From positions 310,001 to 374,000 of the forward strand of contig NZ_KB899990.1 of the NCBI RefSeq assembly GCF_000378505.1: a DNA stretch of 64,000 nt, given 5' to 3'. Under the pieces are notes generated by a model. That model was given only the letters and a program-made list of their open reading frames with translations. It ran no database searches and was not told the DNA's origin. Within the stretch, counting starts at the first letter, position 1. Every line of letters starts with the position of its first letter. This DNA comes from Modicisalibacter luteus DSM 23508. Lineage in GTDB: Bacteria; Pseudomonadota; Gammaproteobacteria; Pseudomonadales; Halomonadaceae. A program made the position numbers and the translations under genes. Below, piece after piece: positions 6,001 to 15,711 of the stretch.

Positions 6001-8733
6001 ATGACGAAGGCTTCCACGACATGCCCCTACTGCGGTGTCGGCTGTGGCGTAATCGCCACTCATGACGGACATACCGTGACAGGCGTCGAGGGCGACCGCG
6101 ACCATCCCGCCAACTATGGGCGCCTATGCGTCAAGGGGTCGGCGCTTCATGAAACGCTGGGGGCGCAAGGCCGCCTGACTCGTCCGCGTGTCGATGGCGT
6201 CGAGGTCGATTGGGAAACAGCGATTTCTAGCGTGGCAGAACGTCTTGCTGCAACTCAGCGCGACTACGGTCGCCAATCCGTGGCGGCTTATCTATCCGGC
6301 CAGTTGCTGACCGAGGACTATTACCTCGCCAATAAATTGTTCAAGGGGTTTCTCGGCACGCCGCACCTGGATACCAACTCGCGGCTGTGCATGGCCTCGG
6401 CTGTTGCCGCTTACAAGCGGTCGCTGGGCGCCGACGCCGTACCCTGCAACTATGAGGACCTGGAAGAGGCCGAGCTGGTGGTACTGGTCGGCTCCAATCT
6501 GGCCTGGAACCATCCGGTACTGTTTCAGCGACTGCGCACCGCCAAGCAGCGCAACCCACTGATGCGCGTGGTGGTCATCGATCCGCGTGTGACTGACACC
6601 TGCGAGATCGCCGACCTCTATCTGGGCGTGAAGCCGGGGAGCGATGCGCGCCTGTTCAACGGACTGCTTGCCTGGATGGAATCCAAGAAGCGTCTCGACC
6701 AGGTCTACCTCGCGCAGTACACCCAGGGCATCGATGATGCGCTGGCTGCGGCCCGTGAAGATGACTGTTCCATCGAGGCGATTGCTACCGACTGTGATGT
6801 CGATCCTGAGCGTCTGGAGACGTTCTTCTACTGGTTCGCTACGCAATTGCACGTAGTGACGATGTATTCCCAAGGTATCAATCAGTCGACCAGCGGTACC
6901 GACAAATGTAATGCGATCATCAATTGTCACTTGGCCGGCGGCAAGATCGGCCTGCCCGGTGCGGGGCCGTTCTCGATCACCGGCCAGCCCAACGCCATGG
7001 GCGGGCGCGAGGTGGGCGGGTTGGCCAACCAACTTGCTGCGCATATGGACTACCACATGCCCGGCGCCATCGATCGTGTCACGCGTTTCTGGTCCACCGG
7101 ATCATTGACGCCGAGCCTGCCTGAGGGGCCGGGCTACAAGGCGGTCGACCTATTTGACGCTATTGAAAGAGGCGAGATTCGGGCGATTTGGATCATGGCG
7201 ACGAATCCCGGCGTCAGCCTACCCGATGCCAACCGTATGCGCCGCATCCTCGAGGCCTGCCCGCTGGTGATCGTCTCCGACTGCATGGCCAATGCCGATA
7301 TTCTGCAATATGCCGATATCGTGCTGCCGGCCTCGAGCTGGTCCGAGAAGGACGGTACTGTTACCAATTCCGAACGACGCATTTCGCGCCAGCGTGGTTT
7401 GCTGCCCCCGCCGGGTGAAGCTCGTCATGATTGGTGGATCATGACCCAGGTGGCAAGTCGCATGGGCTTCGGTGAGGCGTTCGCTTATACGCACCCCTGC
7501 GAGATCTTCGATGAGCATGCCCGGCTGTCTGGCTTCGAGAACGAGGGGGTAGCCGCTCGGATATTCGACATCTCGGGACTTGTCGGACTCGATCGAGAGG
7601 CCTATGACGCGCTCGCTCCGATCCAGTGGCCGGTCACTGCCGCCGCCCCGCAAGGAACGGCGCGATTGTTTACCGATGGTTGTTTCGCCACCCCGGATGG
7701 CCTCGCCAGGCTGATTCCTGTTCGCCCGCGTGGCCCTGAGCAGGCGTTGAGCGAGTCGCGTCCACTGCGCCTCAACACTGGTCGTGTGCGTGACCAGTGG
7801 CACACCATGACACGCACCGCCCGCGCGCCGCGCTTGATGAACCACCGCGCTGAGCCGTTCATCGAGGTGCACCCTGAAGATGCCGCGAGCCTTGGCCTGA
7901 GCGACCAGCAACTGGCGCGTCTTGACGGGGCTGGCGGCGATTATATCGGGCGCGTGCGCGTTTCGAATGCCATGCGCCAGGGCGAAGTCTTCGTGCCCAT
8001 GCACTGGAACGATAGTTTCAGTGGCCGAGCGCGAATGGGCGGCCTGCTCTCCGCTCATGTTGATCCGGTCTCAGGGCAGCCCGAGTCCAAGCATGGCGCT
8101 GTGGAGATGGCGCCGCTGAATACAGGCTGGGAGGCCACGCTGATTGTCGCCGCCGATAGCGATTGCGAACCCGTCTGGCGTGACGAGAGCACTTATTGGG
8201 CATATATTCCGCTGGCAAACAGCCAGCGCTGGCAACTGGCCGGTGGTAAGCCACAGGAACCGTCGCGAGACTGGCTGAGTTGGGCCAAGGCCCACCTGCC
8301 CGGTGAGCCGGCACTATGGGCTGAGGATGCCGGTAGTGGTCGTCTGCGTGCTGCGGGTTTTGAGAATGGCCGTCTGTGCTGGTGGCTGATGGTGGGCTCG
8401 CCCACCGAACTGCCGGCTCTCAACTGGCTGGATGCACGTTTCGCCGAGGCGGCACTCGACACGCCGCTATCCAGCGACCTGCGTCGCCGCTTGCTGGCCG
8501 GATGCGATGCTGGCGAAGCCGATGCCGGCCCGACCATCTGTAGCTGCCATCAAGTCGGCCGCAAAGCCATCGTCGAGGCCATCCGCAATGGCGACGCCAA
8601 CGTCGAGGCGCTGGGTGCCCGGCTGGCCTGCGGGACCCAATGTGGCTCCTGCATTCCCGAATTGAAATCATTGATCGAAGAGGAAACTGCGCATGTTCTC
8701 GCAACTCAAGCAGTGGAAGCCGAAACTGCCTGA
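6001..8733 (+). CDS. nasA: Assimilatory nitrate reductase catalytic subunit NasA
   Basis: The 910-residue cytoplasmic molybdenum enzyme reduces nitrate to nitrite. The ATG at 6001 is chosen because AGGAGG lies at 5991-5996; upstream in-frame codons fall within the structured leader. Cysteines at about 8, 11, 15 and 43 (CPYCGVGCGV onward) bind a [4Fe-4S] cluster. NAMGGREVGGLANQLAAHMD and SWSEKDGTVTNSERRISRQR mark the bis-MGD domains. The last 64 residues are a Bfd-like [2Fe-2S] domain with CSCHQVG and CGTQCGSC, as in enterobacterial NasA. Molybdate would come through ModABC at 19.7-22.4 kb, electrons from the NasC-like protein encoded divergently. cobA overlaps its 3' end. Control by sigma-54, NtrC and NasT is inferred from the leader. 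Confidence 0.96.
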   Translation: MTKASTTCPYCGVGCGVIATHDGHTVTGVEGDRDHPANYGRLCVKGSALHETLGAQGRLTRPRVDGVEVDWETAISSVAERLAATQRDYGRQSVAAYLSGQLLTEDYYLANKLFKGFLGTPHLDTNSRLCMASAVAAYKRSLGADAVPCNYEDLEEAELVVLVGSNLAWNHPVLFQRLRTAKQRNPLMRVVVIDPRVTDTCEIADLYLGVKPGSDARLFNGLLAWMESKKRLDQVYLAQYTQGIDDALAAAREDDCSIEAIATDCDVDPERLETFFYWFATQLHVVTMYSQGINQSTSGTDKCNAIINCHLAGGKIGLPGAGPFSITGQPNAMGGREVGGLANQLAAHMDYHMPGAIDRVTRFWSTGSLTPSLPEGPGYKAVDLFDAIERGEIRAIWIMATNPGVSLPDANRMRRILEACPLVIVSDCMANADILQYADIVLPASSWSEKDGTVTNSERRISRQRGLLPPPGEARHDWWIMTQVASRMGFGEAFAYTHPCEIFDEHARLSGFENEGVAARIFDISGLVGLDREAYDALAPIQWPVTAAAPQGTARLFTDGCFATPDGLARLIPVRPRGPEQALSESRPLRLNTGRVRDQWHTMTRTARAPRLMNHRAEPFIEVHPEDAASLGLSDQQLARLDGAGGDYIGRVRVSNAMRQGEVFVPMHWNDSFSGRARMGGLLSAHVDPVSGQPESKHGAVEMAPLNTGWEATLIVAADSDCEPVWRDESTYWAYIPLANSQRWQLAGGKPQEPSRDWLSWAKAHLPGEPALWAEDAGSGRLRAAGFENGRLCWWLMVGSPTELPALNWLDARFAEAALDTPLSSDLRRRLLAGCDAGEADAGPTICSCHQVGRKAIVEAIRNGDANVEALGARLACGTQCGSCIPELKSLIEEETAHVLATQAVEAETA

Positions 8734-9598
8734 TTTCTTGGGCTTCCTGCCCCGCCTGACGGGCGGCTCGCGGGGTCTTTCGGTCATGAGTGGCCTGAAG
8801 CAAAGTAATGACGACACTTTTCTGACCACTCGCGGCGAGTGCCGCCAGGGGACGGTCTATCTGGTGGGCGCCGGGCCGGGCAGCGCCGATCTGCTCACAC
8901 TACGGGCCGCACGCCTATTGACCCAGGCCGACGCCGTCGTCTATGACCGTCTGGTCGGTGATGACATCCTGGCGATGATTCCTGCAGGTCGTGAGCGCTA
9001 CTATGCCGGCAAGGCCGCCGGACACCACAGCGTGCCGCAGGCCGAGATCGGCGCCATGCTGGTCAAGCTGGCGCGGGCAGGCAAGTCGGTGGTGCGCTTG
9101 AAGGGGGGGGACCCCGGTGTGTTCGGGCGCATGGGCGAAGAACTCAACGCACTGTACGGTGCCAGGATTCCCGCCGAGATCGTACCTGGTATCACCGCGG
9201 CCTCTGGTGCGGCTGCCGCGATGGGCATGGCGCTGACCGACCGTGCCCACGCCCAGCAACTACGTTTCATTACCGCCCAGCAGTGCCGTGTCGACGGCAC
9301 GCCCGATTGGCAAGGGCTGGCGCGCAAGGATGAGACATTGGTGTTCTATATGGGGTTGTCGAAAGTCGAGGCGATCAGCCGCGGCCTGCGCGGTGCCGGG
9401 TTGCCCGATGACTGGCCGATGATGCTCATCGCCAACGCCAGCTTACCCGAGCAGCAAACCTTGATCAGCACCCTGGCTGACATGCCGCAGAGTCTTGCCG
9501 ATAACCCGCTTCCGTCACCGTGCCTGATCGTGGTGGGCAGCGTGGTGCAAATGGCTGAAGAAGCGCAGCAACAAGCGAAGGATGCGAGAAAGGCATGA
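8693..9598 (+). CDS. cobA: Uroporphyrinogen-III C-methyltransferase (SUMT, CobA)
   Basis: The 301-residue enzyme transfers two methyl groups from S-adenosylmethionine to uroporphyrinogen III, giving precorrin-2, the precursor of siroheme. Family motifs are GTVYLVGAGPGSADLLTLRA (about residues 53-72), VVYDRLV, VVRLKGGDPGVFGR and EIVPGITAASGAAA. An N-terminal extension of about 50 residues precedes the conserved core. The start overlaps nasA by 41 bases and has GAGGAA at a suitable distance, showing translational coupling. No CysG-type dehydrogenase/chelatase domain is fused, so siroheme completion must be encoded elsewhere. Its job here is to supply siroheme to NirB. Confidence 0.95.
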   Translation: MFSQLKQWKPKLPDFLGFLPRLTGGSRGLSVMSGLKQSNDDTFLTTRGECRQGTVYLVGAGPGSADLLTLRAARLLTQADAVVYDRLVGDDILAMIPAGRERYYAGKAAGHHSVPQAEIGAMLVKLARAGKSVVRLKGGDPGVFGRMGEELNALYGARIPAEIVPGITAASGAAAAMGMALTDRAHAQQLRFITAQQCRVDGTPDWQGLARKDETLVFYMGLSKVEAISRGLRGAGLPDDWPMMLIANASLPEQQTLISTLADMPQSLADNPLPSPCLIVVGSVVQMAEEAQQQAKDARKA

Positions 9599-9640
9599 GG
9601 AAGTTGTACTTTGCCCTGGCTGTCTTGGTGTGGGGAAAGA

Positions 9641-9696
9641 AGAGCAAGGGTGAAGAGGGTGGAGGTTGCAGAGAGACTGCAACCTCATGCTCTTTT
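9641..9696 (+). terminator. Terminator after nasA-cobA
   Basis: GAGGTTGCAG (9662-9671) pairs with CTGCAACCTC (9677-9686) around AGAGA. Outside it AAGAGCA near 9642 can pair with TGCTCTT, and the structure ends in TTTT. Confidence 0.65.
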
Positions 9697-9788
9697 AGGG
9701 ATGTTGAGCGTACTTCATGGAACGCTTGCATCATGATGGAAAGGCAAAGCGTATCTGGCGTAAGGATTGAAGCCAGCTTAAGGGGAGG

Positions 9789-10424
9789 TTATTCATTGCT
9801 ATGATCTGTGAAAACAATACGGTTCAATTTTCCAACTTGATAAATGTCATGCATGTACAATTCGAGTTTTGAGGCGGCGTAAGTCAGAAGGATGGAAAGG
9901 TAAATCAGAATCATCAGCACTAGCTCATCATTAAGCCATGACAGCTGGCTTATGGAGACTTCGTAAGCGACCGTGTAAACGCTCATGGCTCCCCAAAACA
10001 GCGCCAGCAAGCTATTGGCGATAATGAATGTGATTAGCACACCTCTCAAGTCCTTTGAAGGCGGGCTTGTCTTCCAGAACGGCAAATGAAGGATCTTTAG
10101 GCAACCGTTCAAGACAATATTTTTTTTCCGCCTGAGCAACGGCTCTGCGTATTTTTGCCGTCTGTCACCGGTTAACGCAGCGAGTACGATTCGGTAATCG
10201 AATCCATTCCCGAAAATACGGTTTACCGCCTGAATGAAGCCTGGAGAAGAACCTGTTTCCGCATACTCGTTCGCCTTTTCGGACAGGATTTCCAGTTCCT
10301 TGCTCAGGGCGCGAGGGCGTTGCTCTTCATCATCAAAGTTCAAATTATAATGGACGTCATACACTTGATATAACGCTATGGTGACCCCAACAAAGATCAT
10401 GAAAAATATAAAAAAGCTCAACAT
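9789..10424 (-). CDS. Hypothetical membrane protein
   Basis: This 211-residue protein has an N-terminal membrane segment (LSFFIFFMIFVGVTIALYQV), a charged cytoplasmic-like middle of about 110 residues and two further hydrophobic segments (about 126-150 and 165-190). I recognise no family. Its base composition is clearly more AT-rich than the genes on either side, which suggests acquisition from elsewhere. It stands alone: cobA converges on it and the upstream LysR gene is 90 bases away on the same strand. Function unknown. Confidence 0.6.
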   Translation of the reverse strand: MLSFFIFFMIFVGVTIALYQVYDVHYNLNFDDEEQRPRALSKELEILSEKANEYAETGSSPGFIQAVNRIFGNGFDYRIVLAALTGDRRQKYAEPLLRRKKNIVLNGCLKILHLPFWKTSPPSKDLRGVLITFIIANSLLALFWGAMSVYTVAYEVSISQLSWLNDELVLMILIYLSILLTYAASKLELYMHDIYQVGKLNRIVFTDHSNE

Positions 10425-10513
10425 GGGATACGCCCTTATCGTTTTGAATATCCATTGAAATCTTGTTGCGTCCGCTTTGCCCGAAAGCTGGCTGCCTCGA
10501 TAACGCCGGTGAG

Positions 10514-11458
10514 TCAGCGATCTTGACCGAATTCTCTCCGAAACCGCTCCGCTTCCTCAACCAACCAGTCGATAAAACGTTGCACCGCCGGCGGTGCGTT
10601 GCCAGTGGCGGGCAGAATCAAATCGTAGGTGAACGGCGAGTCGATCACATAGCGATGCCCGAAGGGCCGTACCAGCACACCGCTGGCGAGCCGGTCGGCG
10701 GCCACGGCAGGGTTGGCGAGCATCACCCCGCGCCCGGCGATCGTCTGGTCGAGCGCCATGCCATAAAGGGAAAAGCGACGCTGGATCGGCACTTCCACAC
10801 CGTTCAGACCGGCGGCGTCGAACCACTCACTCCAGCCGGGGAAGGCGATGTTCTGCCGTGATTGCCAGACAACCTCAAGGAGTGGGTGAGCGAGCAGATC
10901 GGCAGGAGTATTGATGGGCGCGCGCTCCAGCAGTGTAGGGGCGCAGACTGGGAATAGCTCGTCCTCGAACAGTCGTATCGCCCTCACACCGGGCCAGGGG
11001 CCGCGGCCGTAGCGCAGGGCAATACGTGCGCCGCCAGCGTGCCATGTCGGTGCGGTCAGGTCCTGATCCGCATCCAGAGAAATTTCTATCTGGGTCTCAT
11101 GTGGCTCAAAACCCGCCAGGCGCGGCAACAGCCAGAACTGGGCGGCCGATGGCGGGGCGCTCAAGGTCAGCCTAATAGCCGAACGGGCCCGCTCGTTGGC
11201 TGCCTGGACGCCGCTGGCGATTCGCGCCAGTCCCGCACTGACATCTTCGGCCAGCAATCGCCCGGCCTCGTTGACGCGTACTCCGTTGGCATGGCGCTCG
11301 AACAGCGCTATGCCCAGCCGGTCCTCGAGTTGTTTGACCTGGCGGCTGACGGCGCCCGGCGTCACACCCAAGCGGCTCGCTGCCGTCTTGAAATTGCCGG
11401 CCCGTGCTGCCTCGGCGAAAGCTCGAAGCGCGTTTAGAGGTAGTCGTTCAATCTTCAA
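10514..11458 (-). CDS. LysR-type transcriptional regulator, GcvA-like
   Basis: The 314-residue protein starts with the winged helix LPLNALRAFAEAARAGNFKT and continues AASRLGVTPGAVSRQVKQLE, in the GcvA style with the A-A-x-x-L-x-V/T-P-x-A-V-S-x-Q-I/V-K signature. The rest is a two-lobed effector domain. It is transcribed away from an EamA-type transporter whose start is 97 bases off, the usual layout for a LysR protein that controls its divergent neighbour. Effector unknown. Confidence 0.88.
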   Translation of the reverse strand: MKIERLPLNALRAFAEAARAGNFKTAASRLGVTPGAVSRQVKQLEDRLGIALFERHANGVRVNEAGRLLAEDVSAGLARIASGVQAANERARSAIRLTLSAPPSAAQFWLLPRLAGFEPHETQIEISLDADQDLTAPTWHAGGARIALRYGRGPWPGVRAIRLFEDELFPVCAPTLLERAPINTPADLLAHPLLEVVWQSRQNIAFPGWSEWFDAAGLNGVEVPIQRRFSLYGMALDQTIAGRGVMLANPAVAADRLASGVLVRPFGHRYVIDSPFTYDLILPATGNAPPAVQRFIDWLVEEAERFRREFGQDR

Positions 11459-11554
11459 GGTTGAGTTTTCCTGAGCCTAGGGTGGCAGATTAATCGGTTG
11501 GAGCCGGTCGTGCCAATTGTTCCAATGGTGCCATTCCAACTCGGGAGAAATGCC

Positions 11555-12490
11555 ATGAACGATTCCAGAGCCTCCACAGCTGGCAACGTGGACAGAGTGA
11601 CTTATGCTCACGGTAGGCGATCTATCGACATGTCTGCCAGCGTGCTGATGACGCTATTCTGTCTGGCGTTGGGTTTCCAGCAGGTGGCGATCAAGGCGGT
11701 AGCTGCCGATGTCTCACCGCTGGCTCAGATCGCTCTTCGCTCGCTGGTGGCGGCAGTATTGGTAGGGGGGCTGGTGTGCTGGCGAGGCATCGGTCTGGCG
11801 GATTTGCGTGCTTGGCTGGGGCCCGGACTGTTGGTGGGGCTGGGTTTTACTGCCGAGTTTGCCTTCGTGGCGTTGGGGCTGAATTACACATTGGCCTCGC
11901 ACATGTCGGTGTTCCTGTATACCGCGCCGGTGTTCGCCGCCCTTGGTCTGCATTTTCTGGTGCCGGGTGAGCAGTTGGATAGGCGGCAGTGGTGGGGCAT
12001 TGCGCTGGCGTTCGTGGGGATGGTGATCGCCATGGCACCGACGACCGATCACGCCAATGCTGCCGCTATTGTATTGGGCGATGTGCTGGGGCTGTTGGCA
12101 GGCTTGTCGTGGGCGGCTACCACGCTAGTGTTGCGTCGCTCGTCGCTTTCCGAGGCGCCGGCGGAGCAGGCATTATGCTATCAGCTGAGTGTCGCCGCGC
12201 TGCTGCTGATGCCGGCGGCGATCTGGGCCGGTGATGTGGGAACCATGCAAGTGTCGCGGCTGGCGCTGGCCAGCCTGAGCTTTCAGGCGTTGGTGATCTC
12301 GTTCGGGGCGTTGCTGTTATGGTTCTCGTTGCTGCGCCGCTACTGGGCTTCGCAACTCGGCGTGTTCTCATTCCTATCGCCAGTGTTCGGCGTGTTATTC
12401 GGTGCTGTGCTGTTGAACGAGCCGCTTACCGCCAATTTCATGATTGGCGGTGGCGTTATCCTGAGTGGCATTGTCCTGGTGACCCGTTAA
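11555..12490 (+). CDS. DMT superfamily transporter, EamA domain
   Basis: The 311-residue inner-membrane protein has about ten hydrophobic helices in two EamA repeats (about residues 28-160 and 170-311), for example LMTLFCLALGFQQVAIKAVA and a second-half helix reading FLSPVFGVLFGAVLLNEPL, a conserved EamA feature. The ATG at 11555 follows CGGGAGAA; GTG or TTG starts further upstream are less likely. It probably exports a small metabolite or amino acid. The divergent LysR gene is its likely regulator. Confidence 0.88.
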   Translation: MNDSRASTAGNVDRVTYAHGRRSIDMSASVLMTLFCLALGFQQVAIKAVAADVSPLAQIALRSLVAAVLVGGLVCWRGIGLADLRAWLGPGLLVGLGFTAEFAFVALGLNYTLASHMSVFLYTAPVFAALGLHFLVPGEQLDRRQWWGIALAFVGMVIAMAPTTDHANAAAIVLGDVLGLLAGLSWAATTLVLRRSSLSEAPAEQALCYQLSVAALLLMPAAIWAGDVGTMQVSRLALASLSFQALVISFGALLLWFSLLRRYWASQLGVFSFLSPVFGVLFGAVLLNEPLTANFMIGGGVILSGIVLVTR

Positions 12491-12559
12491 AGTGCGGGTT
12501 CCAGCATGGCCTCGTCCGCGTCACTACACGTAATTCAGGCAGACGAGACCAAAGGGGCT

Positions 12560-13519
12560 TTAACGGGTTTCGTGAATGATCACTTCTACCCGGCGGTTAG
12601 CGGCGCGGCCTGCAACGGTGTCGTTGCTGGCTATTGGCTGGGTATCGGCGTAGCCGATGGCACGCATACGCGAAGCGTCGATGCCGGCCTCGCTCAGGTA
12701 GCGCAGGATCGACGTGGCACGCATGCTCGACAACTCCCAGTTCGACGGGAAACGCGGCGTGTTGATCGAACGGCTATCGGAATGACCTTCTACCGAAATC
12801 GTGCCCTCGAGCTCATCGAGCATCGCCACCAATCGCTGGATCACATCGCGTCCTTCATCGGTCAGGGTCGCATCGGCAGAGTCGAAAAGCAGATGATCCT
12901 GAATGCGCAGGGTGATGCCCTGCTTGATACGTGATACCTCGACGCCTTCGATGGTCGGCAGGGCGTCGGCTTCCTGCACTGCCTTGTCGATGGCTGACGC
13001 TGCCGCTACCGCCTGCGGGTCAATGAGCGGCTTGGCTACCGCCAGTGCGGCGTCAATAGCGGTCTCGTTGATCATCGGCTTGGCTACCGCCAGTACGGCA
13101 TCGATGGCCGCCTCGCTGATCATCGGCTTGGCTGCCACGGCAATGGCGGCTGCCCTGGCCTGGGGAGCCAGTTCCGGTATCTCGGTAATGCGAACTGCTG
13201 CGGCAACGGCCGTTTCGCTGACCAGGGGCGGCGGGGCGATCGAAACCGTTGCCGTGTCGATTGCTGCCTGCACGGCCGCGTCGGTCAGGGCGGGGGCCAC
13301 GCTGGTTGCCGGTTCGACACTGCTCCTTGGCGTTTCCGGGCGCAACAGTCCGCCCAGGCCGCTTGCCTGTCCCGAGACGGTCAGCAACAGGACGAACAAG
13401 GCCACCAGCAAGGTCATGATATCGAGGTAACTGACCATCCAGCCGTCGTTGTCCCGCTCCCCCGCGTGAGTGCCCAGCAACACATCATATCGATGCCCCG
13501 AGTTGTGCCGATCAAGCAT
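12560..13519 (-). CDS. MotB-like OmpA-domain protein with internal tandem repeats
   Basis: The 319-residue protein has one N-terminal membrane helix, WMVSYLDIMTLLVALFVLLL, with the aspartate (YLD) that carries the ion in MotB/PomB stators. The C-terminal third is an OmpA-type peptidoglycan-binding domain (SVEGHSDSRSINTPRFPSNW and SEAGIDASRMRAIGYADTQP). Between them lies an alanine-rich linker with a 17-residue unit repeated about three times (AKPMISEAAIDA, AKPMINETAIDA, AKPLIDPQAVAA). The start at 13519 overlaps the end of the MotA-like gene by eight bases. The pair would form an ion-driven stator. No flagellar genes are nearby, so motility or another peptidoglycan-anchored motor are both possible. 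Confidence 0.82.
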   Translation of the reverse strand: MLDRHNSGHRYDVLLGTHAGERDNDGWMVSYLDIMTLLVALFVLLLTVSGQASGLGGLLRPETPRSSVEPATSVAPALTDAAVQAAIDTATVSIAPPPLVSETAVAAAVRITEIPELAPQARAAAIAVAAKPMISEAAIDAVLAVAKPMINETAIDAALAVAKPLIDPQAVAAASAIDKAVQEADALPTIEGVEVSRIKQGITLRIQDHLLFDSADATLTDEGRDVIQRLVAMLDELEGTISVEGHSDSRSINTPRFPSNWELSSMRATSILRYLSEAGIDASRMRAIGYADTQPIASNDTVAGRAANRRVEVIIHETR

Positions 13520-14345
13520 GGGGCATGGCCTCGCCGCTGCCAGCGGCCTTGCTGTCAGCAGCCTTGTCCGGCGCCACCTCACGTATCTCGTCGTGATAAC
13601 TGGCCATGAATGAGTTCAGCGTCTCTTCGATGAAGGAGGGTAGGCGACGCTTGGACATCAGTGAGACGCCTTCGAGCACCATGTTCATGGCGATCAGGCG
13701 CTCTTCGGTGCGCCGCTCCAGCTTCACTGCAATCGGCTTGAAGACCAGATTGGCCAGCAGGATGCCGTAGAAGGTAGTCAGCAGGGCCACGGCCATACGG
13801 GGCCCGATCTCGGCAAGGTTGCTGGTATTCATGATTTCGAGCATGTTGACCAGCCCCACCAAGGTGCCCAGCATGCCAAAGGCCGGGGCATAACTGGCCA
13901 TGGTGCGAAACACCTGGGCTTCGGCCATTTCGCGCGCCTTGAGGCGGGCGATACGCCAGCGTAGCAGGTCGATGATTTCCTCTTCCTTGGTGTGATCGAT
14001 CACTAGCTGCACACCGGTGCGCAGGAAGGGATTGCGTGTGCCCTTCAACGCTTTCTCCACCGCCCTGACATTGCCCTTGAACCACAGCCGCGACATATCG
14101 ACCAGTTCCTTGATGTCGTCGTTGACGTAGCTGTTCTCACGGCGAAAGACGATGCCCACCAGGCGCACCACACGCAGTACCTCGCGCAGGGGATAGCTGA
14201 TGAAGGTGGCCGCAAGGGTGCCGGTGATGACGATGGCCAGACCGGGTAGGTTGATAAAGCTCAGCGCCGATTCCGCGCTGAGCAGCACGACACAGGCCAG
14301 CATGATAATACTGGCGGCGATACCGATGAGTGTGGAGGGGTTCAT
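13512..14345 (-). CDS. MotA/TolQ/ExbB family ion channel, MotA-like
   Basis: This 277-residue inner-membrane protein follows the MotA/PomA plan: two N-terminal helices (IGIAASIIMLACVVLLSAES and LPGLAIVITGTLAATFISYP), a cytoplasmic domain of about 90 residues and two further helices (MASYAPAFGMLGTLVGLVNM and MAVALLTTFYGILLANLVFK) with the conserved APAFGMLGTLVGL motif. A charged tail of about 60 residues follows. It overlaps the MotB-like gene and probably forms the channel of its stator. The 294 bases upstream (14346-14639) hold no convincing gene. Confidence 0.85.
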   Translation of the reverse strand: MNPSTLIGIAASIIMLACVVLLSAESALSFINLPGLAIVITGTLAATFISYPLREVLRVVRLVGIVFRRENSYVNDDIKELVDMSRLWFKGNVRAVEKALKGTRNPFLRTGVQLVIDHTKEEEIIDLLRWRIARLKAREMAEAQVFRTMASYAPAFGMLGTLVGLVNMLEIMNTSNLAEIGPRMAVALLTTFYGILLANLVFKPIAVKLERRTEERLIAMNMVLEGVSLMSKRRLPSFIEETLNSFMASYHDEIREVAPDKAADSKAAGSGEAMPHA

Positions 14346-14639
14346 GCGTGGTCCCGAGTGGCTGCGGTTTCTCTAAAGAAGCGGCAATACCGGCCGATAC
14401 TCCGATAAAGACCAAAACTCCGAGGCTCCAGCATAGCCGTATCGTCTTCCAGCAAAGCTTGGAAATGCGCCCGGGGGTGGGCTCAGTTCTTGGCGCGGCG
14501 GAAACGAGACGAGCGTCTGGATCTGACTCGCGCACGAGTCGGCTTTTAACGCGGCTGTGGGGCGAGCTCAGGCAATTTCAGATAGATTCTAGGACTTTCC
14601 GTGTCTTCTCGATCCGCCGGAATCCTTTAGCCGCTGAGT

Positions 14640-15623
14640 TCATTGCCGAATGGCTGTGACACCTGTTTCGTAGCTACGCGAAGGTCGGTTGAGCAAGGCC
14701 ATGCCTGCCCCCAGCAGGCCCAATAGCACCCCGATACACCCCAGCACACCGGGGTACTCATCGAACATCAGCGTGGCCCATACGATGGTAGTCGCGGGCG
14801 TCAGCGCGATCAGTGCAGCGACAGTCGTGGCGCCAAAGCGCTGCAAGCCGGCATTAAAAAAGCCATAGCCGCCAAATGTGGCCAGCAGGACGAGCCAGGC
14901 CAGGGCAGATAGTGTCTTTTCCGTCAGCGGCGGGGGAGCGAGCCCGTGCACACCCGATTCAATGACTGCTGCGCCAAAGAAAAGGAGCGAGGCGGCGCTC
15001 CATTGGAGCATCATTCGGGTTATCAAGGGCAAGGGAGAGGGTTTTTTCAGCGTCAGCACGCTGCCCAGCGTGACCGCCGCTACCGACAGGACTGGCAGGC
15101 CATAGGCCCAGAGCGGGGCGTTGCCCAAACTCTGGAAATCGTCCGTGATACCCAGCCCGGCGCCCAACGTCGCAATGCCCATGCCAATCCATTGTAAGGG
15201 GCGCGAGGCATGGCCCAGCCAGCCACTGGCTAGCACCAGGGTGGCCAAGGGCTGCAGGGCGCCGATCAGTGCCGTCAGGCCGACGCTGACACCGGCTTCG
15301 ACGGCTAGCAGCATGGCCAACAAATACACGCCGACGGTCAGCGTCCCTATGCTCGCCTCATGGAGGATCAACGAGAGTTTCATGGGAGGGCGGCCGTAGC
15401 CGCGGAAATACCGTGCACACCAGGCACCTGCCATCAAGGCGGCCAGAAGAAAACGCCATGCGTAGAGCGACAGGGCAGGCGCTTCGCTGACAACCGATAG
15501 TCGGCTACCCACGAAACCGCTACTCCAGCACAGCACGAACCCAGATGCCACGGCTATCCCAGCCACCGTTTTATGGACCCGGGATGAAAGCCGACCGGGG
15601 ATTTCGCGATCCATGGTCGACAT
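14640..15623 (-). CDS. DMT superfamily transporter, EamA domain
   Basis: A 327-residue membrane protein with about ten hydrophobic helices in two EamA repeats: VASGFVLCWSSGFVGSRLSV opens the first, and AALIALTPATTIVWATLMFD lies in the second. About 25 hydrophilic residues precede the first helix. It is divergent from a LysR gene starting at 15712, repeating the LysR/EamA layout seen at 10.5-12.5 kb although the two transporters are not close copies. Substrate unknown. Confidence 0.86.
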   Translation of the reverse strand: MSTMDREIPGRLSSRVHKTVAGIAVASGFVLCWSSGFVGSRLSVVSEAPALSLYAWRFLLAALMAGAWCARYFRGYGRPPMKLSLILHEASIGTLTVGVYLLAMLLAVEAGVSVGLTALIGALQPLATLVLASGWLGHASRPLQWIGMGIATLGAGLGITDDFQSLGNAPLWAYGLPVLSVAAVTLGSVLTLKKPSPLPLITRMMLQWSAASLLFFGAAVIESGVHGLAPPPLTEKTLSALAWLVLLATFGGYGFFNAGLQRFGATTVAALIALTPATTIVWATLMFDEYPGVLGCIGVLLGLLGAGMALLNRPSRSYETGVTAIRQ

Positions 15624-15711
15624 AAGAAAACCTCATCGAGTGACTTGTGGCGAAAGTCTGCAGGACCTACCGTCTTCAAGGAATCGAAAACTATTGCATC
15701 GAGTATTCAAT

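Noticed and set aside
14137-14535. Minus-strand frame with a possible membrane helix upstream of and overlapping the MotA-like gene
   Set aside because: More than half lies out of frame inside the MotA-like gene, the rest lacks a ribosome site, and the composition of its second half is shadow-like.
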